In this document: positions 8,232-15,607 of the stretch, in pieces | How the letters are laid out: each line of letters starts with the position of its first letter | How positions within the stretch are numbered: position 1 is the first letter of the stretch | DNA from: Acidobacteriota bacterium | GTDB lineage: Bacteria > Acidobacteriota > Thermoanaerobaculia > UBA5066 | Direction: 5' to 3' | NCBI GenBank assembly: GCA_008363385.1 | Contig: RHKY01000044.1 | Span: 1-44,472 of the forward strand | Length of the DNA: 44,472 nt | Translations under genes and position numbers: made by a program | Notes under the pieces: model-generated | Told to the model about the DNA's origin: nothing | Seen by the model: the letters and a program-made list of their open reading frames with translations, nothing else | Databases searched by the model: none

Positions 8232-9104
8232 ATGACCCGCACCGCCTGGCTCGGCCTCGGCGCGATGGGCACGCCGATGGCGCGCCGGATCCTCCTCGCC
8301 GGGCTCCCGCTCACGGTCTGGAACCGGAACCCGGAGCGCGTGGCCGCGCTGGCGGCCGAAGGGGCCTCGTCCGCCCGGACGCCGCGCGAGGCCGCCGCCC
8401 CGGCCGACGTCGTGGCCACCATGCTCGCGGACCCGGCCGCCGTGGACGCCGTCGCCTCCGGGCCCGACGGGATCGTCGCGGGCCTTTCGCCCGGCAGCGT
8501 CTGGCTCGACTTCTCGACGGTCGCGCCCGCCGACTCGCGGCGGTACGCGTCGCTGGCGCACGACAGGGGCGCGTCGTTCTGCGACGTTCCGGTCGCCGGG
8601 AGCGTCGAGGAGGCCGCCGAGGGCTCCCTCGTCGTCCTCGCGGGCGGTGACGAACCGGCACTCGAGAAGTCCCGACCCGTCCTCGACGCCGTCTCCCGGC
8701 TCGTGGAGCGGTTCGGCCCCGTCGGGCAGGGCTCCGCGATGAAGCTCGTCGACAACCTCGCGTTCCTGGCCGGACTGGTCGGGTTCGCCGAGGCGCTCGC
8801 CCTGGCAGAGCGGACCGGGATCGGCGCCGAGCGGGCGGCGGCCTTCCTCTTCGGCTCGCCCCTCGTGGCCCCGTACCTGAAGGTGAAGTACGACTTCGTC
8901 GCCGGGCCCGCCGAGCCGGCCCGCTTCTCGATCTCGCTCGCCGAGAAGGACGTTCGCCTCGCGGCGGAGACGGGCGGGCGGAGCCTCCCCACGGCGGGAG
9001 CGGTCCACGGAGTGCTCGAGGCCGCCAAGGCGGCCGGCTTCGCCGGCGCCGACGTGGGGCACGCCCTCACGTTCGTCCTCGGGAGGCGCCCCTCGCCGGA
9101 GTGA
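8232..9104 (+). CDS. NAD(P)-dependent beta-hydroxyacid dehydrogenase (HIBADH family)
   Basis: A 290-residue cytosolic dehydrogenase of the 3-hydroxyisobutyrate/tartronate-semialdehyde/succinic-semialdehyde reductase family. The Rossmann Gly motif GLGAMG is at 8-13, the substrate-binding segment DVPVAGSVEEAAEGSL follows at about 118-133, and the catalytic Lys sits in QGSAMKLVDN near residue 170. The C-terminal all-alpha domain fills about 165-290. Length is typical. The neighbour across the divergent gap is a GlcD-type oxidase, so a shared role in C2-C4 hydroxyacid metabolism is possible but not shown. The exact substrate cannot be assigned. Confidence 0.87.
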   Translation: MTRTAWLGLGAMGTPMARRILLAGLPLTVWNRNPERVAALAAEGASSARTPREAAAPADVVATMLADPAAVDAVASGPDGIVAGLSPGSVWLDFSTVAPADSRRYASLAHDRGASFCDVPVAGSVEEAAEGSLVVLAGGDEPALEKSRPVLDAVSRLVERFGPVGQGSAMKLVDNLAFLAGLVGFAEALALAERTGIGAERAAAFLFGSPLVAPYLKVKYDFVAGPAEPARFSISLAEKDVRLAAETGGRSLPTAGAVHGVLEAAKAAGFAGADVGHALTFVLGRRPSPE

Positions 9105-9122
9105 GGGGCGCGCCGGTCCGAC

Positions 9123-10853
9123 TCAGGGCGAAGTCACGTCCCGCCGGGGGAGGTAGTAGAGCGCCGCGCTGGCGCGCAGGCCGCGGGGGGAGGGCGCTCC
9201 CCCGCTCCCGATCACCGCGGCGCGCTCGTAGCGCCGCTCGAGCGCGGCGAGGAAGCGCCGGTGGTAGTCGAGGCCGAAGGCGCCCTCGCCGAACTCCGGG
9301 TGGGCGCGGTTGAGGAGGAACACCGCGGCCGGGCGCCGCCGGTCGAGGAGCTCCAGCATCTCGTCGAGGGCCTCCTCGTCCTGCGCCCCCGGGTGGAACT
9401 GGTCGTCGGGGAACGGCGAGCGCCGGTCCGAGAGGAAGAGGACGAGCCCCGGCTCCGGGAAGCCTGCGACGAAGGAACGGGGGGGCGTGTCCGCCCGGAT
9501 CCGCCGGACCAGCTCCTCGAGGAGCGCCGCCTCGGCCGGCAGGAGCGTCAGCGTTCCGCGCTCGAAGCGGGCGGTCCTCCGCGGCTCGAGCCGGTAGTCC
9601 CGGACTCGGTCCGCGACCTGGGCGACGCAGAGCCCCGCGGCGAGGGCCGCCGCCGGGAGCGGTCCGCCCGCCATCCGGGCGAGGGCCGAGAGCGCGACCA
9701 CGAGGGCGAGCGGACCCGAGATGGCCCCGTAGGGGACCTCGGGTCGGATGCCGAACGGCTGTCGGGCCAAGGCTGGCAAGAGGACGAGCGCGACCGCTGC
9801 GGCCGCGAGAGACGCGTCCGGTCGCCCCCTCTGCCGCCACGCCCGCCAGAGCGCGGCGAGCGAAGCGGCGGCCGCCAGGGGGACGAAGAGGCGCAGCTCC
9901 TCGTTCCCGGAGACGAGGACGCCCGCCAGGCCGAGGAGGAAGAGGAGGAGGGGCGCCAGGAATCGGAGCGGCGGACGAGAGGGGGGTCGGAGCAGCACGA
10001 GGACCGCCACGGCAAGGACGACGGCCGAAACTCCGAACGCGGGCAGCCCGCCGGCCGAGAACGGACGCGTGAGGTCGAGGCCCCCGCGGAAGACGTCGAG
10101 GTAGGCGCGTCTCCAGGGCTCGGGGACGTCGAACGCGATCAGGAAACCTCTCCGGGCCATCGTCCCGGCGCCCCACGCCGCGAGGGGGGCGCCCCAGGCC
10201 AGCGCAGCCAGCCCCCCGGCCGCCGCGAGGGCTGCGGCAGCCTCTCTCCGTCCGCGGCGGAGGAGGACGACCCCGGCCGGCACGAGGAGAGCCGGCAGGA
10301 CGAGCTCGATCTTCGTCGAGGCCGCGACCCCCCCGAGGAGCCCCGCGCCGGCGCTCGCCAGAGGCGAGGCGGCGCCCAGCGCGGCCAGGAGCGCCCACCA
10401 GAGGGCGACCATCCCCTCCACGGCGGCTGCCGAGTACGGGAACGGCCAGGCTCCACCGAACGGCAGGAAGACGCACGTGGCCACCGCCAGGCACGTCGAC
10501 AGCGCGGCGAGGAGACCGTCGCCGGACAGGCGGAGCGCGAGGCGTCGCAGCGCCTCGACGCCGAGGAAGGCGACGAGGAGACGCACGGCCAGGAGCGATT
10601 CGAGCGAGCGGCCGAGGAGCGCGAGCGCCAGGGCGTCGACGTGCGGCGAGAGGGGGCCGTAGCGCCACACGACGTCGCGGTAGAGCCGCTCTCCGTCGAG
10701 GAGCCGCGCCGCGGTCACGACCTCCCGCCCCGTGTCCTGGAACGGGACGGCCCAGCGGTTCCAGGAGACGGCGAGGAGAAGGCCGAAGACGAGCGCCGGA
10801 AGCACGGCCGCGAGCCGGGTCCGACCCGCGGGAGCCGAGCCGTCCTCTCTCAT
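9123..10853 (-). CDS. Polytopic membrane protein, GT-C glycosyltransferase-like
   Basis: A 576-residue integral membrane protein with about 10-12 hydrophobic segments between residues 12 and 410 and a soluble C-terminal domain (about 420-576). The first periplasmic loop carries QDTGREVVTAARLLDGE and VWRYGPLSPH, the acidic/aromatic pattern seen in GT39/PMT-like and ArnT-like GT-C enzymes that use polyprenyl-phosphate sugars. The C-terminal FPEPGLVLFLSDRRSPFPDDQFHPG segment is also like acidobacterial glycosyltransferase-family-39 relatives. Acceptor and donor are unknown. TATACT on the minus strand ends 11 bases before ATG 10853, and its neighbour, an acyltransferase, is transcribed divergently from 68 bases away. 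Confidence 0.6.
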   Translation of the reverse strand: MREDGSAPAGRTRLAAVLPALVFGLLLAVSWNRWAVPFQDTGREVVTAARLLDGERLYRDVVWRYGPLSPHVDALALALLGRSLESLLAVRLLVAFLGVEALRRLALRLSGDGLLAALSTCLAVATCVFLPFGGAWPFPYSAAAVEGMVALWWALLAALGAASPLASAGAGLLGGVAASTKIELVLPALLVPAGVVLLRRGRREAAAALAAAGGLAALAWGAPLAAWGAGTMARRGFLIAFDVPEPWRRAYLDVFRGGLDLTRPFSAGGLPAFGVSAVVLAVAVLVLLRPPSRPPLRFLAPLLLFLLGLAGVLVSGNEELRLFVPLAAAASLAALWRAWRQRGRPDASLAAAAVALVLLPALARQPFGIRPEVPYGAISGPLALVVALSALARMAGGPLPAAALAAGLCVAQVADRVRDYRLEPRRTARFERGTLTLLPAEAALLEELVRRIRADTPPRSFVAGFPEPGLVLFLSDRRSPFPDDQFHPGAQDEEALDEMLELLDRRRPAAVFLLNRAHPEFGEGAFGLDYHRRFLAALERRYERAAVIGSGGAPSPRGLRASAALYYLPRRDVTSP

Positions 10854-10864
10854 GGCGACGCGGA

Positions 10865-10874
10865 AGTATAGGAT
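10865..10874. promoter_or_regulatory. Overlapping divergent -10 elements
   Basis: TATACT on the minus strand (10870 to 10865) serves the membrane protein at 10853. TAGGAT on the plus strand (10869-10874) could serve the acyltransferase at 10922 with a leader of about 40 bases. The two hexamers share two bases, so simultaneous firing should be mutually exclusive. Confidence 0.4.
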
Positions 10875-10921
10875 CGGGCCGCAGCCGGCGGACCGCGTCG
10901 CGCCGACGGCTCGCCCCGAGG

Positions 10922-11863
10922 ATGCCGGACTCGCGCCAGGTCGTCTCCCGCCTCTCCAGCCGGACGTTCGGGCTCTGGTTCCCGGCCTTCCGGTGGCTGG
11001 CCCGCACGGTTCCGCCGGAGTTCCTGCAGCGGCTGGCCACCCCCACCGTCGAGCGGGCGGCCTGGGAGCGCGACCACGTGCGCGAGGCGATCCTGGGGAA
11101 CCTCGCGCGCATCCTCGGCCTCCCGGAGACCCACGCCTTCGTCGAGGAGACGGCGCTCGAGATGCTGGCCTCGCACTCCAGGATGTGGATCGACCTCCTC
11201 CGGCACGGGTCGCGGCCCGCGACCCACGCCCGCGACCTCGTCTCTCGGAACGTCGGCACCGAGCACCTGATGGCGGCCCGGGCCGGGGGGAGAGGGGCGA
11301 TCCTCGTCACCGCGCACGTCGGCAACTACGAGCTGGGGGGCCTCTTCCTGCGCGACCTCGGGCTGGACCTGGCCGTCGTCTACGCGCCGGACCCCTCCCC
11401 CGCCGTCGAGCGCCACCGGGCGCAGGCGCGCGAGGCGATGGGGATCCGCGGGATCCCGGTGACCTCCTCGCCGCTGTCGAGCGTCTCGGTCCTCCGCGCG
11501 CTGGAGGAGAACACCTTCGTCGCGATCCAGGGGGACCGCGACTACAGCGGGACCGGGAGGCGGCTCCCGTTCTTCGGCCGGACGGCGTCGTTCCCGATCG
11601 GACCCTACCGCCTCGCCGCGGCCGCGGGCGCGCCGCTCCTCCCCGTCTTCGTCCTGATGGACCCCGACGGGCGGTACCGCACCGTCGTGGAGGCTCCGAT
11701 CCGCGTCGCGGAGCCTCCGAGCCGGCGAGACCGCGAGGCGGCCCTCCTCGAAGCCGCGGAGCGGTTCGTCGCGATCCTGGAGAGGACGATCCGCGAGCAC
11801 CCCTCCCAGTGGTTCTGCTTCGCGCCCTTCTGGGAGCAGCCGGAGCCCGCGCCCGGCCCGTGA
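10922..11863 (+). CDS. Lysophospholipid / lipid A-type acyltransferase (LpxL-like)
   Basis: A 313-residue membrane-associated acyltransferase of the HtrB/LpxL family, which transfers acyl chains from acyl-ACP to a lipid hydroxyl. The catalytic H-x4-E motif is seen as AHVGNYELGG with His132 and Glu137; a second family block, IQGDRDYSGTG (about 203-213), corresponds to the LpxL region around the conserved Asp-Arg. The C-terminus has the expected HPSQWFCFAPFW. ATG 10922 follows CCGAGG directly. The gene ends 3 bases from the convergent ketosynthase-like gene. Such acyltransferases also occur in aryl-polyene and related lipid clusters, which makes the neighbouring ketosynthase pair notable. Confidence 0.85.
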   Translation: MPDSRQVVSRLSSRTFGLWFPAFRWLARTVPPEFLQRLATPTVERAAWERDHVREAILGNLARILGLPETHAFVEETALEMLASHSRMWIDLLRHGSRPATHARDLVSRNVGTEHLMAARAGGRGAILVTAHVGNYELGGLFLRDLGLDLAVVYAPDPSPAVERHRAQAREAMGIRGIPVTSSPLSSVSVLRALEENTFVAIQGDRDYSGTGRRLPFFGRTASFPIGPYRLAAAAGAPLLPVFVLMDPDGRYRTVVEAPIRVAEPPSRRDREAALLEAAERFVAILERTIREHPSQWFCFAPFWEQPEPAPGP

Positions 11864-11866
11864 CGG

Positions 11867-12820
11867 TCAGGGCCGCACGAGGAGGAGGAGCGCCGTCGCC
11901 CCGGACGCGTCCCGGGTGACGACGGCCGCCGTCCCCGCCTTCCCGGCCTCGATCTCCTCCACGGCCAGGACCACGCCCACGGCGCCGCCGGCCCCCAGCA
12001 TCTCGCCCACCTCGGAGGCCAGGTCCCGCGTGCGCCGCGCGGAAACGGCCCGAGCCAGGGCCCCCTCCGGGTCCGGCGAGGCGAGGACGAGGAGGTCCGG
12101 CCCGCCGCCCAGGGCAGAGAGGGCCAGCTCGGACAGTCGTGCCGCCGCCTCCGGGGACGCCGTCTGACGGAAGGTCCCGCCCCCGGCCACGCGCGCCAGG
12201 GGGCGGCCCTCCGCCGCGGCGGCCCCGTCCCCGAGGAGGAGGATCCCCGCGACCTCGACGGGCGGCGAGCCGAAGAGGCCCGTCCCGGGCGCGTCGCGTT
12301 CGGTCCAGAGGGCCCGGAGCTCGTCGGTGACCCCCTCCGCGCCGCCGGCCAGGAGGCGTCGCGCCGTCCCCGCCTCGATCTTCCACGCGGCCGTCAGGAT
12401 CGCCTCGAGCCCCGCCGTCCTCCCCGAGAGCAACGTCTCGGAGACCCCCCCGAGCCCCCAGGCGATCGCCAGCTCCCCGCACGGCGTGTTGTGGACCGTC
12501 TGTGCGAAGACCGCGGGCCGGAGGTCGTCCGCCGTCGCGGCCCCGCGGACGAGGCCCGCGTGGGTGGTGATGCTGTCCCGGCAGCCGAGGGCCGTCCCGA
12601 GGAGGACGCCGGTGTCCGGGTCCGGCACCGGGGCCGGCGCCAGCCCCCCGGCGATCGCGGCGCGGCAGCCGGCGAGGTAGGCCGTCCGGGCGTAGCGGTC
12701 CATCCGTCGAACGGGGGACCGGAAGGGAGCCGGGAGGTCGTCGAGGCCCGGCTCCCCGGACGGGTGCCCGGACAGGACGAGCCCCCTCCCGAGGACGAAC
12801 GCTCGCGCGGAGGCGTTCAC
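11867..12820 (-). CDS. Short ketosynthase-like protein without active-site Cys (chain-length-factor-like)
   Basis: A 317-residue protein with a thiolase-like N-terminal half. The ketosynthase pattern can be followed through FAQTVHNTPCGELAIAWGL and TLLSGRTAGLEAI, where a Gly/Arg pair (133-134) stands where the nucleophilic Cys would be, and through LLAGGAEGVTDE. I see no HGT or GHxxGA motif, and the protein is about 85 residues shorter than its partner, so it should be non-condensing. It starts with GTG 12820, overlapping the upstream ketosynthase stop by 4 bases, which implies a 1:1 complex like KS-alpha/KS-beta. A role as chain-length factor or scaffold is inference. Confidence 0.7.
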   Translation of the reverse strand: MNASARAFVLGRGLVLSGHPSGEPGLDDLPAPFRSPVRRMDRYARTAYLAGCRAAIAGGLAPAPVPDPDTGVLLGTALGCRDSITTHAGLVRGAATADDLRPAVFAQTVHNTPCGELAIAWGLGGVSETLLSGRTAGLEAILTAAWKIEAGTARRLLAGGAEGVTDELRALWTERDAPGTGLFGSPPVEVAGILLLGDGAAAAEGRPLARVAGGGTFRQTASPEAAARLSELALSALGGGPDLLVLASPDPEGALARAVSARRTRDLASEVGEMLGAGGAVGVVLAVEEIEAGKAGTAAVVTRDASGATALLLLVRP

Positions 12821-14022
12821 GCGCGCTCCAGGACGAGGGCGGCGTTCGTCCCCGCGAACGCCGAGGAGGTGGAGAGGATCCTCACGGGACCGCGCGGCAG
12901 CTCCCGCGGCGTGGCGGCGACCACCTGGAGCGGGCACTCCGGGTCGGCCTCGACGAAGCCCGCCGTCGGCGGGAAGAGCCCCGTCTCGAGCGCCCGCACG
13001 GCCATCACGGCCTCGAGCGCCCCGGCGGCCCCGAGCGTGTGCCCGATCGCGCCCTTGATCGAGTCGACCGGGACCGTCGAGGCCCCCTCCCCGAAGACCG
13101 TGCGGAACGCGCTGGCCTCCATCCGGTCGTTGAAGACCGTCGCCGTGCCGTGGGCGTTGATCGCCGCGATCCCCGAGGGCGGGGTCCCCGCGTCGCCGAG
13201 CGCCGAGGAGACCGCCCGGACGAGCCCCTCGCCCGAAGGAGACGGACGCGTCATGTGGTGAGCGTCGGCTCCGGAGCCGTACCCCAGGACCCAGGCGCGG
13301 ACCCGCGCACCCCGGGCCGCGGCGGCCCGGGCGGACTCCAGGACCAGGAAACCGGCGCCCTCCCCGAGCGTCAGGCCGTCGCGCCTGCGGTCGAACGGGC
13401 GGGCCACGGAGGGGGACAGCGCCCGGAGGCTGTCGAAGCCGGAGAAGACGAACTCCGAGAGGGCGTCGTAGCCGCCCGCCAGCGCGCGGTCCACGACGCC
13501 CCGGCGCAGGAGGAGGAGGGCCAGCCCGACGGCGGCGGTTCCGGAGGCGCAGGCGACGGAGACCGTCAGGCATGGGCCCCGGACGTCCCACCGCGAAGCG
13601 AGGAGGTCCGTGGCCGACGCCATGCCGTCCTGCCCGGAGGCCGGCACGTCCTCCCCGCGGGAGCGGGCGTCCAGCCAGCCGGTGTAGAGGAGGTTCCCGC
13701 CGAGGGTGGTGCCGGCGACGAGGGCCGTCCGCGGTCCCGCCAGGTCGACGCCCGCGTCGCGGACCGCCTCGCTCGCGGCCGCCAGCGCGATCCGGTGGGC
13801 GCGCTCCCGGGTCCGCCCCTCGCCGTCCTCCGGGACGTCGGCGATCTCCCCTGCCAGGCGGGCCCGGTAGCGCCCGCTCGGGAACAGCGTCACGGCACGA
13901 GGGGCGCTCGCGCCCGAAAGGAGCCCCTCGAAGAAGGCGGGGGCGTCGGGGCCGAGGGACGTGATCGCCCCGACGCCCGTCACTGCGGCGCACGCTCCCG
14001 CGCGCGCCCCATCCGGCTTCAT
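12817..14022 (-). CDS. Beta-ketoacyl-ACP synthase (FabF/KAS II-like)
   Basis: A 401-residue decarboxylating condensing enzyme. The catalytic triad is intact: Cys158 in VACASGT, His291 in NAHGTAT and His328 in IGHTLGA, with Lys323 in SIKGAIGH. The frame is open 31 codons further upstream, but ATG 14022 gives the canonical N-terminus (AVTGVGAITSLG starts at residue 13) and has a TATCGT hexamer 7 bases before it. It overlaps the ketosynthase-like gene and is divergent from the amidotransferase-crotonase fusion. Pairing with a Cys-less partner and an LpxL-like gene suggests specialised acyl or polyene synthesis rather than housekeeping FabF, but no ACP, dehydratase or ketoreductase is adjacent. 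Confidence 0.88.
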   Translation of the reverse strand: MKPDGARAGACAAVTGVGAITSLGPDAPAFFEGLLSGASAPRAVTLFPSGRYRARLAGEIADVPEDGEGRTRERAHRIALAAASEAVRDAGVDLAGPRTALVAGTTLGGNLLYTGWLDARSRGEDVPASGQDGMASATDLLASRWDVRGPCLTVSVACASGTAAVGLALLLLRRGVVDRALAGGYDALSEFVFSGFDSLRALSPSVARPFDRRRDGLTLGEGAGFLVLESARAAAARGARVRAWVLGYGSGADAHHMTRPSPSGEGLVRAVSSALGDAGTPPSGIAAINAHGTATVFNDRMEASAFRTVFGEGASTVPVDSIKGAIGHTLGAAGALEAVMAVRALETGLFPPTAGFVEADPECPLQVVAATPRELPRGPVRILSTSSAFAGTNAALVLERA

Positions 14023-14029
14023 GCTGCCG

Positions 14030-14048
14030 ACGATACCGCGTATACAAT
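14030..14048. promoter_or_regulatory. Divergent promoter region between ketosynthase and amidotransferase-crotonase
   Basis: Minus strand: TATCGT (14035 to 14030) ends 7 bases before ATG 14022, leaderless-type. Plus strand: TATACAAT (14041-14048) would start transcription near 14055, giving a leader of about 45 bases for the fusion gene at 14102. This is one of the few AT-containing stretches in the area. Confidence 0.4.
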
Positions 14049-14101
14049 CCGCGCGCCCGCGCGGGCCCCCTCCCCCGGGCCGCCCGGCTCTCCCCCCAGC
14101 C

Positions 14102-15607
14102 ATGAAGATCGTCATCTCGACGGACGAGCAGCAGCCGAACGCCTCCTACCGCGGGGCGCTCCTCTCTGCCGGGGCGCTTCCCGAGGAGGTCCTGGTCGTC
14201 TCCCCCGGCGTCCCCCTCCCGGCCGACCTCGACGGGCTCCTCCTGGCCGGCGGCCCGGACGTCCACCCGGGCCGGTACGGGGAGGTGCCGTGCACCCCGA
14301 CGCTCGAGGTGCGCGACGCGCGCGACGACCTGGACCTGGCGCTCCTGAAGCGCGCCGAGCGGGCCGGCGCTCCCGTCTTCGGGATCTGCCGCGGGCTGCA
14401 GGTCGTCAACGTCGCCCTGGGAGGGACCCTCTGGCAGGACCTTCCCGCGCAGCGCGAGCGCGGCGTGGCCCACGCGTTCCACCGGGAGGACGGCTTCGCG
14501 CCCGACCACCCCGCTCACCCCGTCCGGTCGGAGCGGCAGGCGTACGGCGGGCCCTTCGACGACCTCTTCGCCGCGGTCACGGAAGTGACCGTCAACTCGC
14601 GGCACCACCAGGCCGTCAAGGAGCTCGCGCCGGGCCTCCTCCCGCTCGCGACCTCGCCCGACGAGCTCGTCGAGGCCGCGGGCAGGCCCGGGCGTTTCTT
14701 CGCGGCCGTCCAGTGGCACCCCGAGGACCTCGTCGCCGAGCCGTTCCACAAGGCCCTCTTCCGGGGCTTCGTCGGCGCCTGCCGCGCGTTCGCCAAGGAG
14801 CGCGGGCGCCCCGGGCCGCCTCCGGTGGAGGTCCGCCTGTTCGGCAGCGTGCCCGTCGTCCGCCTCAACCGCCCCGCGTCGGGGAACGCCTTCACCGCCG
14901 AGATGGCCGGCATGCTCGCCGAGACGGTGCAGACCCTCTGCGAGGACCCGACCGTCCCCGCGCTGGTCCTGACCGGGAACGGTCCGGCGTTCTGCACCGG
15001 CTTCGACGGGGACGTCCTGGCCGCGCTCCTCCACGCCGGCGACGAGCCCGGCTTCGCCGAGGCGCTCCACGCCCAGGCCCGGCTGTCGCGGATGCTCCTG
15101 GAAGTCCCCCGCCCGGTCGTGGCGGCCATCGACGGCCCCGTCGCTGGCGCGGGCCTTGCGGTCGCCCTGGCGTGCGACGTCCGTGTCGCCTCCGCCTCCG
15201 TGGCGTCCCTGGGGCCGACGGCTCCCGGCGCGGCCGCCGCCGACCCGAGGGTCGACGGCGGACTGGCCTTCCTCCTCTCCGAGGCGGCCGGGAGCGGCGC
15301 CGCGGCCGACGCCCTCTACTCCACCGAGCCGTTCCCGCTCAACCGCGCGCGGGAGCTGCGGCTCCTCGACCACGTCGTCGAGGACGAGCCGGCGCTCCGG
15401 CTCGCCCTCTCCCGCGCGGCCCTCTACGCCGAGACGCCCGTCTCCGTCCTGGCGGCCTGCAAGCGTCTCCTCGTCGGGGACCGTCTCCGCCGGCTCGACG
15501 AGGCCGTCGAGCGGGAGGCCCGCCTGATGTGCGACCTGTTCCGGAGGAAGGGCGAGCGCCGGACGCTCGCCCCGCTCTCCTCGACCCGAACCCTGGAGGT
15601 CTCCTGA
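14102..15607 (+). CDS. Fusion: class I glutamine amidotransferase (PuuD/peptidase C26-like) + crotonase domain
   Basis: A 501-residue two-domain protein. Residues 1-235 are a class I glutamine amidotransferase of the gamma-glutamyl-GABA hydrolase type: LLAGGPDVHPGRYGE (47-61), nucleophile Cys96 in FGICRGLQVVN, and the His206/Glu208 pair in QWHPEDL. Residues 241-501 are an enoyl-CoA hydratase/isomerase domain: RLNRPASGNAF (254-264), the first oxyanion-hole segment PAFCTGFD (295-302), and PVVAAIDGPVAGAGLAVALACDV (338-360, second oxyanion position). The usual catalytic Glu region is replaced by a Gly/Ala/Asp-rich stretch, so hydratase activity is uncertain. Frame is continuous. Both domains are known separately; I do not know this combination. 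It overlaps the next gene by one base. Confidence 0.82.
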   Translation: MKIVISTDEQQPNASYRGALLSAGALPEEVLVVSPGVPLPADLDGLLLAGGPDVHPGRYGEVPCTPTLEVRDARDDLDLALLKRAERAGAPVFGICRGLQVVNVALGGTLWQDLPAQRERGVAHAFHREDGFAPDHPAHPVRSERQAYGGPFDDLFAAVTEVTVNSRHHQAVKELAPGLLPLATSPDELVEAAGRPGRFFAAVQWHPEDLVAEPFHKALFRGFVGACRAFAKERGRPGPPPVEVRLFGSVPVVRLNRPASGNAFTAEMAGMLAETVQTLCEDPTVPALVLTGNGPAFCTGFDGDVLAALLHAGDEPGFAEALHAQARLSRMLLEVPRPVVAAIDGPVAGAGLAVALACDVRVASASVASLGPTAPGAAAADPRVDGGLAFLLSEAAGSGAAADALYSTEPFPLNRARELRLLDHVVEDEPALRLALSRAALYAETPVSVLAACKRLLVGDRLRRLDEAVEREARLMCDLFRRKGERRTLAPLSSTRTLEVS

